Assembly: GCF_003675875.1 (NCBI RefSeq)
Contig: NZ_RCDI01000003.1
Location: 1 to 64,000, forward strand
Length of the DNA stretch: 64,000 bases
Source of the DNA: Halostella limicola
Lineage (GTDB): Archaea > Halobacteriota > Halobacteria > Halobacteriales > Natronoarchaeaceae
Direction: 5' to 3'
The notes under the pieces were generated by a model. It worked only from the letters and a program-made list of their open reading frames with translations. It made no database searches and was not told the origin of the DNA. Shown one piece after another: positions 41,497 to 48,939 of this stretch; position 1 is the stretch's first letter; every line of letters begins with the position of its first letter. A program made the translations under genes and the position numbers.

Positions 41497-42177
41497 TCAC
41501 CGACCGGGCCGTGCCTCGATCGCCGTCACGATCCCGAGCGCAGCCGACCGCGTCGAGAGGATCTCCAGTCCCGTCCCCGCGACGACGGCGGCCGGGTCCT
41601 GGTTCCACCGGCAGCCGTGCTTCTCGTAGTGAGCGTCGGCCCGCCAGTCCTGGAACCGGGCGATCGCGCCGACGTCGCTCCGGCCGTGTTCGAGCAGGAG
41701 GACTCGGCCGTCGGGCTTGCAGACCCGCGCCATCTCCCCGAGCGCCGCGTCGGGGTCCGGGAACGTGCAGGTCGAGAGCGACGAGACGACCGTGTCGAAG
41801 CTGTCGTCGGGGAACTCGAGCGCCGCGGCGTCCATCTCGAACAGCGACTCGCCGCGCTCCAGTTCCTCGAAGCGCGCTTCGGCCTCCCGGAGCATCGCCG
41901 GGCTCAGATCGACCCCGATGTAGTCGACGGCATCGGGGAGATAGCGGCGGTTGGTCCCGGTCCCGCAGGCGACGTCCAGGACGCGGCCGCGCGCGTTCCA
42001 GAAGAGGCGGCGTCGGTATCGCCCGGTGAACAGGCGGTTGACCCAGTCCATCCGCGCCATCCACTTCGCCTGGTCGGCGTAGATCCCCCGGATCTCGTCG
42101 AGCGACATCGGCCGGCGGTCGATGCGATCGGAGCCGTCGGAGACGGAGGAGTGCTCGTGCTCGGCGGTCTCTTGCAT
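41497..42177 (-). CDS. Class I SAM-dependent methyltransferase
   Basis: A 226-residue Rossmann-fold methyltransferase. Motif I is VLDVACGTGTNRRYLP, motif II has IGVDLSPAMLREAEAR, and the central FDTVVSSLSTCTFPDP and KPDGRVLLLEHGRSD correspond to motifs in UbiE/COQ5-like enzymes. The substrate is unknown. It is on the minus strand, 90 bp upstream of the APC permease gene, and its promoter region is shared with the divergent ornithine cyclodeaminase-like gene. Confidence 0.88.
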   Translation of the reverse strand: MQETAEHEHSSVSDGSDRIDRRPMSLDEIRGIYADQAKWMARMDWVNRLFTGRYRRRLFWNARGRVLDVACGTGTNRRYLPDAVDYIGVDLSPAMLREAEARFEELERGESLFEMDAAALEFPDDSFDTVVSSLSTCTFPDPDAALGEMARVCKPDGRVLLLEHGRSDVGAIARFQDWRADAHYEKHGCRWNQDPAAVVAGTGLEILSTRSAALGIVTAIEARPGR

Positions 42178-42311
42178 GGATCAGCGTACGACGGGACGCA
42201 GCATAGCGATTTCCCCGGACGTGCGGGATGGGTTTATCAGACTCCCTCACAGGCGGTGCGTCCGCATGCGTCGGGACGTACACTCATACTCCCCCGGGAA
42301 AACCGATCGGT

Positions 42312-43316
42312 ATGGTCCTGATCCTCGACGACGGCGAGATCGGCTCGCTCCTCGACGTCGGGTCGCTGCTCGATCCGGTGCGGGACGCCCTCGTCAAGCA
42401 GGCCGCCGGGGCGGTCGAACGTCCCCAGCGCCCGCACTTCCCGGTCGGCGCGGGGCTTGACGGGGACGAACCGCACGGGACGGCGCTCACGATGCCGGCC
42501 TACGTGCACGGCGAGGAGCACTACGTGACGAAACTGGCGAGCGTCCACGAGGAGAACCCGGAGCGGGGTCTCCCCGCCGTGCAGGCCCAGATCGTGCTCA
42601 CCGAGGCGCGGACGGGCCGTCCGGCGGCGTACATGGCCGGCACGCGAATCACGAACGCCCGGACGGGCTGTGTCGGCGGGCTGGCGGTCCGGGCGCTGGC
42701 GTCGGAGCCGGTTCGGCTGGCCGTGATCGGCGCCGGCGCCCAGGCGCGCTGGCAGACGCGCGCTATCGCGGCCGCGGCGACGGTAGAGGACGTGCGGGTC
42801 TACTCACCGAGCGACTCGCGGTTCGAGTGCGCCGCCGACCTCCGCGACGAGGGGATCCCGGCGTCGGCGGCCGACTCCGCGGCGGACGCCGTCCGCGGCG
42901 CGACCGTCGTGGTGACGGCGACGACCGCGGCGGAACCGGTGTTCCCGCCGGACGCGCTGACCGCCGAACTCGTCATCGCGGTCGGCGCGTACGACGCAGA
43001 CACGCGGGAGCTCGACGCCGCCGTGCTGGAACGCGCCGCGACGGTGTTCGCGGGCGTGCCGGTGGAGGCGGCCGAGACCGGGGACGTGCTTCCCACGGAC
43101 CTCGGCCCCGACGACCTCGTGCCGCTCGCGGCCGCGCTGACGGGCGAAGCGGGCGACCTGGTCGTCGTCGAGAGCGTCGGGAGCGCGGTGCTCGATCTGG
43201 CGGCCGCGACCGCGGTGTACGAACGGGCGCAGGGGGCGGGCGTCGGCCGCGAGTTGTCGCTATCGGGCGAGAACGAGGGCGGGAGCGCGAACGGCGGTGG
43301 AGATCGGGACGAGTGA
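42312..43316 (+). CDS. Ornithine cyclodeaminase / mu-crystallin family dehydrogenase
   Basis: A 334-residue NAD(P)-dependent enzyme. The Rossmann motif is VRLAVIGAGAQARWQTRA (about residues 136-153), with an N-terminal substrate domain that includes YVTKLASVHEENPERGLPAVQAQIVL and the Lys of that segment. Family members act on ornithine, alanine or imines; archaeal members are often alanine dehydrogenases, so the exact reaction is undetermined. The ATG at 42312 is chosen by alignment to family starts. The C-terminal 25 residues are low-complexity and Gly/Glu-rich. Confidence 0.85.
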   Translation: MVLILDDGEIGSLLDVGSLLDPVRDALVKQAAGAVERPQRPHFPVGAGLDGDEPHGTALTMPAYVHGEEHYVTKLASVHEENPERGLPAVQAQIVLTEARTGRPAAYMAGTRITNARTGCVGGLAVRALASEPVRLAVIGAGAQARWQTRAIAAAATVEDVRVYSPSDSRFECAADLRDEGIPASAADSAADAVRGATVVVTATTAAEPVFPPDALTAELVIAVGAYDADTRELDAAVLERAATVFAGVPVEAAETGDVLPTDLGPDDLVPLAAALTGEAGDLVVVESVGSAVLDLAAATAVYERAQGAGVGRELSLSGENEGGSANGGGDRDE

Positions 43317-43386
43317 CGCCGGCGCCGTCGGAGTCCCTGTCCGTCCACCGAGTGTTTACAATCCCGCCCGGTGAAGCCCGCCGTGA

Positions 43387-43680
43387 ATGGAGGGTGTACT
43401 GTGGTATCTGCTCGCGAGTTCCCGCGGTGGGGAGACGCGGGCGCGCATCCTCCGGGCGATAGACGAGCGGCCGCGGAACGCGAACCAGCTCGCGGACGAT
43501 CTCGGCTTCGACTACACGACGATCCGCCACCACATGGACGTCCTCATGGAGAACAACGTCGTCGAGAAGTCGGGCGACGAGTACGCCGCCGTCTACCTGC
43601 TCACCGACCAGGTGCGGGCGAACTGGGAGACGGCCGAGGAGGTGCTCGACGCGGTCGAGAGCGACGCGGAGGGGGAATGA
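43387..43680 (+). CDS. ArsR-type winged-helix transcriptional regulator
   Basis: A 97-residue winged HTH: ETRARILRAIDERPRNANQLADDLGFDYTTIRHHMDVLMENNVVEKSGDEY, followed by a short dimerisation helix. No metal-binding cysteines are visible, so it is not a classical arsenic sensor. A TATA-like GTTTACAATC lies at about 43353-43362. It is followed by a small membrane protein and a lipoprotein gene on the same strand, and may regulate them. Confidence 0.88.
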   Translation: MEGVLWYLLASSRGGETRARILRAIDERPRNANQLADDLGFDYTTIRHHMDVLMENNVVEKSGDEYAAVYLLTDQVRANWETAEEVLDAVESDAEGE

Positions 43681-43731
43681 TGGACGAAGTTTGGACAGGA
43701 GCTATAACGGCGAGTTCCGAAGGGGGACACG

Positions 43732-44034
43732 ATGGAGCTCTGGCTGCAGGCGGCTAGAGTCGCCGCGGCGGCGAACCTGGCGCTACTGCTGGCGCTCGGG
43801 TCGGTCTGGCTCCGGAACTACCGCAGCCACGGGGCCAGTCACACGCTCGGTCTGCTCGTGTTCGCCGGCTTCCTCGCCGTCGAGAACGCGCTGTGGCTCT
43901 ACTTCTACGTGCTCCACGACGACTTCGTCGGCTGGTTCCTCGCCTCCGGAACGGACGTACAGGTCGGCGTCACCTTCCTCTGCGGACTGGAACTGGCGGC
44001 GCTGCTCTTTCTCGTCCGGGTCACCTGGCGCTGA
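43732..44034 (+). CDS. Small membrane protein, three predicted helices
   Basis: A 100-residue hydrophobic protein with helices at about residues 9-27, 38-60 and 74-97. Histidines and aromatic residues lie near the loops (NYRSHGASHT, VLHDDFVGW). No known domain. It lies 51 bp after the ArsR gene and 64 bp before the lipoprotein gene, so the three form a likely unit. Confidence 0.6.
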   Translation: MELWLQAARVAAAANLALLLALGSVWLRNYRSHGASHTLGLLVFAGFLAVENALWLYFYVLHDDFVGWFLASGTDVQVGVTFLCGLELAALLFLVRVTWR

Positions 44035-44098
44035 CCTCGGACGAATTTCGGACGCAGTTCGGAAAACCCTCAACTACCGACTGGACGACCATCCACGT

Positions 44099-44728
44099 AT
44101 GGAGTTAACACGGCGCACACTCATCGGCGCGAGCGCGGGGGTCGCCGCCCTCGCCGGCTGTCTCGGCGGCGGGGAGGGGGACGGCGACGAGACGACGGCG
44201 GCGACCGAGACGACGGAGGAAACGGGGAGCGAGAACGGGACGGACGAGATGGCCGCAGAGGGGGACGACGGAAGCGACGGCGACGCGACCGTGCAGGTCC
44301 GTGCGCACGACGAGCACGGCGACGTCCTCGTCGGGCCGGACGGGATGTCGCTGTACAACTTCGATCAGGACGCGCGGGGCACGGGAGAGAGCGCCTGTTA
44401 CGACGGCTGCGCGGAGAACTGGCCGCCGCTCACCGTCGACGGCGAGCCGACCGCCGGCGAGGACGTGATCGCCGACCTCTCGACGTTCGAGCGCGAGGAC
44501 GGATCGACGCAGGTCGCAGCCGCCGGCTGGCCGCTGTACTACTTCGCCGCCGACGAGGAACCGGGAGACGCGAACGGGCAGGGGGCAAACGACGTCTGGT
44601 GGCTGCTCCGCCCCGACGGGAGCCTCGTCAAGCCGGACGACGGGGACGAGTCCGGGGGCGGCGGCTCGGACGACGACGGCTCCGACGACGGGTCAGATGG
44701 CGGTTACGGCGGGTACGGCGGGGACTGA
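44099..44728 (+). CDS. Tat lipoprotein with COG4315-type secreted repeats
   Basis: A 209-residue exported protein. The start MELTRRTLIGASAGVAALAGC is a Tat lipoprotein signal with lipobox Cys21. After an acidic Thr/Glu-rich linker come two copies of a short repeat (GMSLYNFDQDARGTGES...CAENWPPL and GWPLYYFAADEEPGDANGQ...VWWLLRPDG) that match the secreted repeat of COG4315. The C-terminus is Asp/Gly-rich. Ligand and role are unknown; such proteins are sometimes near redox or metal genes. Confidence 0.75.
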   Translation: MELTRRTLIGASAGVAALAGCLGGGEGDGDETTAATETTEETGSENGTDEMAAEGDDGSDGDATVQVRAHDEHGDVLVGPDGMSLYNFDQDARGTGESACYDGCAENWPPLTVDGEPTAGEDVIADLSTFEREDGSTQVAAAGWPLYYFAADEEPGDANGQGANDVWWLLRPDGSLVKPDDGDESGGGGSDDDGSDDGSDGGYGGYGGD

Positions 44729-44740
44729 GCGGCGGACCGC

Positions 44741-47260
44741 TCAGTCGGTCGACGCCGGCGTCCCGGTCGCGTCGGCGTCGGCCGGGTCGGCGTAGACGTA
44801 CCGCGCCCAGACGTACAGCAGGCTCGGCAGGACGAACACGCCCACGAGGAACGACGTGACGAGCGCGAGCACGACCAGCGTGCCGAGGCTCTGGAACTGC
44901 GGGTGCGGGTGGAGCGTGAGCGCTGCGAACGCCCCGGAGGAGGTGAGCGTGCTCCCGAGCAGAGCCCCGCCGGTGCCGGTGACGGCGGTGCGGAGGGCGG
45001 CGGCCGGCTCCAGCCCGCGGTCGAGTTCGTGCGCGAACCGGTCGCTGACGTGGATGCTGTAGTCGATCCCCAGCCCGATCACCAGGCTCATCAGCAGCGC
45101 GGTGAGCAGGGTCAGCGGGACGTCGAGCAGGTACATCCCGCCGACGACCAGCGCCGTCACCAGCGCGATGGGGACGACCGTCACCGCGCCGAGCGAGGCG
45201 TGACCGGTCGCGAACCGGTAGACGACCATCAGCATGACCAGCACCGCCGACAGCGCGAGGACGATCGTCTCCAGGATGTTGTCCGCGATCCGGAAGGCGA
45301 TCGTCCGCGAGATGGTCCCCCCGCCGACCGCCGTCGCGGAGACCTCGCCGCCGTCGACCGCGTCCTCGACCTCGTACATCGCGTCGGCCTGCGCGTCGAC
45401 CGTGGCGCGCTGTTCGATCGGGACGATCATCCGGAGGGTGCGGTACTCGCCGTCGGTCCGCTCGATCACGCGGCCGGCCTCCTCGGGCGCGACCTCGTAC
45501 AGTTCGTCGTACACCGCCTCGACGTCCCGGTCGGGGACGCCGTCGCCGTCGGTGTCGGCCTCGGCGAGCGTCGCCGCGAACTCGTCGTTCTCCGCGGCGA
45601 CCGACTCCATGACGGTGAGCGGCGTGACGACCGGCACCGACCCGGACTGCTCGAAGGCGACGTCGCTGTCGCGGGCGACCTCGGATCCCTCCTGCACCCG
45701 CTGTAACGCCGCCGGCGAGGTCACGTCGCCCTCGACGAGCACCTGGGACTGCCGGCGGTCGGCCTCGTCGGCCACGCGGTAGCGCTCGTCGACGTACTCG
45801 GAGCGCTCGCTGAGCGCCGTGCGCTCCCAGCCCAGCGGCTCCGGCAGGTCCTGCTTCCACTCGGCGACCTCGTCGGTCTGCTGCTGGAAGCTCTGCCTGT
45901 CGAGCGAGGACCAAGCGGCGGCTCCGGCGGTGCCGGCGACCAGCGCGAGGACGATGACGACGGGGGCGGCCTTCCGCGCCGCCGCGGCCCCGCTGGCGAG
46001 GACCGGTCGGAGGTAGTCCCCGTGGCCCAGTGCTCGCTTGCGCCGGTCGAACCCGACGCGCTCGAGGAGGCCGTCGACGCTGACCTTCAGCGCCGGAACG
46101 ATCGTCACGAAGATGACGAACGCCGACGCCACGCCGAGCGTGATGCCGATGCCGAGGTTCCGGATGGAGGGCCACGCGCTCGTCACGTTCGCGAGGAACC
46201 CGATGCTGGTCGTGACCGTCACCAGCGCGAGGGCGACGGCGACGGAACGCAGCGAGCGGAACATCGGCGGCCGGATGGCCTCGCCCTCCGCTCGTTCCTC
46301 GCGGTAGCGCATGAACACGTGGAGACCGTAGTCGATGCTCAGCCCGACGATGAGCACGGGCCCGATGATGAGCGTCATGCCCGCCTGCACCCGCAGCCAG
46401 CCGAGGATGCCGAACATCCAGACGAGCGAGAGGAGGACGCCGGCGAACCCGACGATCACGTCGGTCAGATCCCGGTACGAGAAGGCGAGGACGGCGAGGA
46501 TGAGCGCCAGCGCGACCGGGAGGATCAGTTCGGTCGTGTTCCGCATGTACTGGTCGTTGGCGTCCATCCGCGCGGCCTCACCGAGGGTGAAGTACTCGGC
46601 CGAGTCGCGCTGTGTGGCCTCGTCGTGCAGGGCGTACTGTGCGGCCGTGACCGCGTCGTCGTCGGTCGACTCGGCTGGCGCGTCGAACCGGAAGACGATC
46701 CGCCGGCTCTCCGCGCTCGCCGTGCCGGGTTCGTAGTCGTTCGGCAGCAGTTGCAGGGCCGGCGAGCCCTCTGTGAGCGTCGCCGAGACGGCCTCGCGGA
46801 CCTCGCTCTCGTCCATCGATTCGAGCGTCTCGATCTGTTCGCCGAGGCTCGCGTTCGGGTTCTCGGCGGCGCGCTTCGCGACGGCGTTGGCGACGCCGAC
46901 GGTTCCGCGGTCGTCGGCGAGGGCCTCGCTGACCGAGTCGTTCTCTCGCACCGACCGCTGGTACCGCAGCGAGTCGAGCAGCGAGGCCTTCGAGAGGACG
47001 TTGCCGCCCTCCTCCCTGACGAACACCGACGAGACGGAGACGTTCTCCGACCCGCGGGCGTCGTAGTTCGACTCGATGTACTGTTGCTTCTGGCGGACTT
47101 CCGTATCGTTGAACGTATCGTCGTCCGCGGCTTCGCTCCCTGTCTGGAGGTCCGTCACGCCGACGGCGACCGCGCCGGTCAGCGCCAGCACGAGGAGGAT
47201 GACGATCCGGTTGTGGGTCGTGACGAACTCGATCAGTCCGTCGAGCGGGTTTCTCGTCAT
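44741..47260 (-). CDS. RND superfamily exporter (MMPL/HAE3-like)
   Basis: An 839-residue membrane protein with the duplicated layout of the RND family: helix 1 at about residues 18-36, a large extracytoplasmic loop, a six-helix bundle around residues 230-410 (including GLSIDYGLHVFMRYREE), a second loop, and a second bundle ending with LGIDYSIHVSDRFAHEL. The paired GxxxDY-xxH motifs are the proton-relay positions of MMPL/SSD-type transporters. Substrates may be lipids or drugs. It converges with the lipoprotein gene, 12 bp between the stops. Confidence 0.9.
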   Translation of the reverse strand: MTRNPLDGLIEFVTTHNRIVILLVLALTGAVAVGVTDLQTGSEAADDDTFNDTEVRQKQQYIESNYDARGSENVSVSSVFVREEGGNVLSKASLLDSLRYQRSVRENDSVSEALADDRGTVGVANAVAKRAAENPNASLGEQIETLESMDESEVREAVSATLTEGSPALQLLPNDYEPGTASAESRRIVFRFDAPAESTDDDAVTAAQYALHDEATQRDSAEYFTLGEAARMDANDQYMRNTTELILPVALALILAVLAFSYRDLTDVIVGFAGVLLSLVWMFGILGWLRVQAGMTLIIGPVLIVGLSIDYGLHVFMRYREERAEGEAIRPPMFRSLRSVAVALALVTVTTSIGFLANVTSAWPSIRNLGIGITLGVASAFVIFVTIVPALKVSVDGLLERVGFDRRKRALGHGDYLRPVLASGAAAARKAAPVVIVLALVAGTAGAAAWSSLDRQSFQQQTDEVAEWKQDLPEPLGWERTALSERSEYVDERYRVADEADRRQSQVLVEGDVTSPAALQRVQEGSEVARDSDVAFEQSGSVPVVTPLTVMESVAAENDEFAATLAEADTDGDGVPDRDVEAVYDELYEVAPEEAGRVIERTDGEYRTLRMIVPIEQRATVDAQADAMYEVEDAVDGGEVSATAVGGGTISRTIAFRIADNILETIVLALSAVLVMLMVVYRFATGHASLGAVTVVPIALVTALVVGGMYLLDVPLTLLTALLMSLVIGLGIDYSIHVSDRFAHELDRGLEPAAALRTAVTGTGGALLGSTLTSSGAFAALTLHPHPQFQSLGTLVVLALVTSFLVGVFVLPSLLYVWARYVYADPADADATGTPASTD

Positions 47261-47382
47261 GGTCTCTTTCTCCGCGTCGCGTCCGGCGAGAAGGCGATCC
47301 TGTGCGGGGACGGCGAACCCTCGGCTCGGACGGTGGAAGGCGTCTGTCGGTCGAACACGTACGACCGGTGGACGGAGTGGTT

Positions 47383-47410
47383 AAAAAAAAACTGTCGGAG
47401 TTACAGACAG
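47383..47410 (-). terminator. Intrinsic-type terminator with nine T residues
   Basis: On the minus strand, CTGTC (47410-47406) and GACAG (47396-47392) form a short stem with a 9-nt loop, immediately followed by nine T at 47391-47383. It lies about 140 bp after the stop of the gene at 47552-47905 and before the RND exporter gene, separating the two minus-strand units. A TATA-like CTTAAAATAG (47433-47424) lies between them. Confidence 0.55.
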
Positions 47411-47551
47411 CGAAACTGCGGACCTATTTTAAGCACCTCCGAGGGAGAATCTGAGACTGACGCCGCGAGACCGACGAACCGACCGTCGGCGTCGCTGCCC
47501 GACGCGGTCGATCGCGATGAGGAGAGAAATCCGCCGGTCCGTCGCCGTCCG

Positions 47552-47905
47552 CTACGCGGGGGCCGCCCGTTCCTTCTCCTTGTCTATCTTGCACTCGACG
47601 CAGAGGCCCTCCTCGGTACAGCCGGGGTTCCCGTGCGGACACTCGTGGACGGGGTCCGCGGAGTCCAGACGCCGCTTCGCCAGTCGCCACTCCGCCGCCC
47701 AGGCGTCGATGTCGCCAGTCGTCGCCGAGTCGTAGACGACCGACCCGTCGCGCGCGACGATCTTCACGCTGACCGCGTCCTCCGAACGCGCCTCCCGAAC
47801 GCGCTCGATAGCGGCCTCGATAGACGCCACCCGTTCCCGCTCGCGGTCGCTCTCGTACAGTTTCACCACCCTGATGCCGCCCGGTTCGCACACCGTTGGC
47901 TCCAT
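47552..47905 (-). CDS. Uncharacterised protein with Cys/His-rich C-terminus
   Basis: A 117-residue protein. The first 80 residues are charged and may be helical; the C-terminal HECPHGNPGCTEEGLCVECK contains Cys and His residues that could bind one zinc. The ATG at 47905 is preferred over 47917. It is divergent from the HalOD1 gene at 48036. No assigned family. Confidence 0.6.
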   Translation of the reverse strand: MEPTVCEPGGIRVVKLYESDRERERVASIEAAIERVREARSEDAVSVKIVARDGSVVYDSATTGDIDAWAAEWRLAKRRLDSADPVHECPHGNPGCTEEGLCVECKIDKEKERAAPA

Positions 47906-48035
47906 CCTTGGTAACATTACTCACATCAACCGCTTGAATCTACCACCAAATTACTTCGGAGTGGTCCCACCTCCGCAACCGGGACCCCACTGTTCCGGTA
48001 GTCGGTTTATCCCCCGTGGCGTGCAATTCGGTCAC

Positions 48036-48338
48036 GTGATATCGGGAGAGGATCGCCCGGGGAGGGTCGAGAAGGTGTACCGGACGGACGACGACGGGAC
48101 GCTCAGCGACGCCGTCATCGACGCCATCGCGGCGGCCGCCCGCGACGACCCGAGAGAGACGGAGTTCGTCCTCTACGAGAGCGTCGACCCGGACGCGCTC
48201 GACGCCGTCTTCGCCCGCGGGCGGCGTCGGGGGACGGCCCTGTCCTTCGAAGTCGGCGACCTCCGCGTCGACCTCCGCGGCGACGACCGGGAAACGGTCC
48301 ACGTGACGGTCACGTCGCCCCGGGAAGAGTACCGCTGA
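48036..48338 (+). CDS. HalOD1 output-domain protein
   Basis: A 100-residue standalone HalOD1 domain: LSDAVIDAIAAAARDDPRE then LYESVDPDALDAVFARG, and a beta part with LSFEVGDLRVDLRG. HalOD1 is a haloarchaeal domain often found in signalling proteins; its role is not known. The start is a GTG at 48036, supported by the TATA-like GGTTTATCC at 48004-48012 giving a near-leaderless message; an upstream in-frame GTG at 48021 is an alternative. Three more standalone HalOD1 genes lie at 57504-59204. Confidence 0.7.
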   Translation: MISGEDRPGRVEKVYRTDDDGTLSDAVIDAIAAAARDDPRETEFVLYESVDPDALDAVFARGRRRGTALSFEVGDLRVDLRGDDRETVHVTVTSPREEYR

Positions 48339-48351
48339 GCGGCGAGATCCA

Positions 48352-48819
48352 TCAGGACGGCGTCGGTCGCCCGCACAGACGTCCCGCCGCGAGCGCCGTC
48401 AGACAGCAGATCCACAGCGCCGCGGTGGCGGGCGCGGAGTGGAGGTTGATCGTCACCGCGTACGACGCGTCCGCGACCGGGTACAGCAAGGGGACGCCCT
48501 TCGGCGTCGTCGCGTCGATGGCGAGGTGCGAGGCGTATCCCAGTGCGAGCGCCGCCCCCGCCCGCCGGTCCCGCGCGACGGCGACGGCGGCCGCCGCGAC
48601 GCCGAGCGCCAGCGCCGAGTGGGTGATCCCGCGGTGGACCAGCGGGAACCCCCACGCGCCGGGGAAGAGGAAGTCGGCGTCTGCGAGGACGCCGCCGACC
48701 AGTCCCGCGGCTCCGGCCCCGAACGCCGAGCGGCCGAGGACGTAGCCGACCAGCGCGTGCGTCGCTATCGCGCCGGCCAGGAAGACCGTGTAGCCGTCTA
48801 CGAGCCGTTCTGTGAGCAA
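48352..48819 (-). CDS. YdjM-type membrane-bound metal-dependent hydrolase
   Basis: A 155-residue membrane protein with four to five helices. The conserved motifs are LADADFLFPG, HRGITHSALAL and YASHLAIDATTPKGVPLLYP, which match the YdjM / LexA-binding family; His and Asp residues in them are likely metal ligands. It is convergent with the HalOD1 gene, with 13 bp between the stops. A longer member of the family is encoded at 3115-3753. Confidence 0.85.
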   Translation of the reverse strand: MLTERLVDGYTVFLAGAIATHALVGYVLGRSAFGAGAAGLVGGVLADADFLFPGAWGFPLVHRGITHSALALGVAAAAVAVARDRRAGAALALGYASHLAIDATTPKGVPLLYPVADASYAVTINLHSAPATAALWICCLTALAAGRLCGRPTPS

Positions 48820-48939
48820 CGCTACTAATTAGCTAACCGTCGTAATAAAATCTGTCGACGGATTGGTCACTGTTGTCCGCGGAACGTGGCCGCACTGATA
48901 GACGTGGAGTTATGTCACTGTAGGGATAACAGGAGCGGT

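Noticed and set aside
39958-42321. 787-residue plus-strand frame
   Set aside because: It is the antisense of the permease and methyltransferase genes, with Arg/Asp/Gly low complexity. Genes on the minus strand have clear family motifs.
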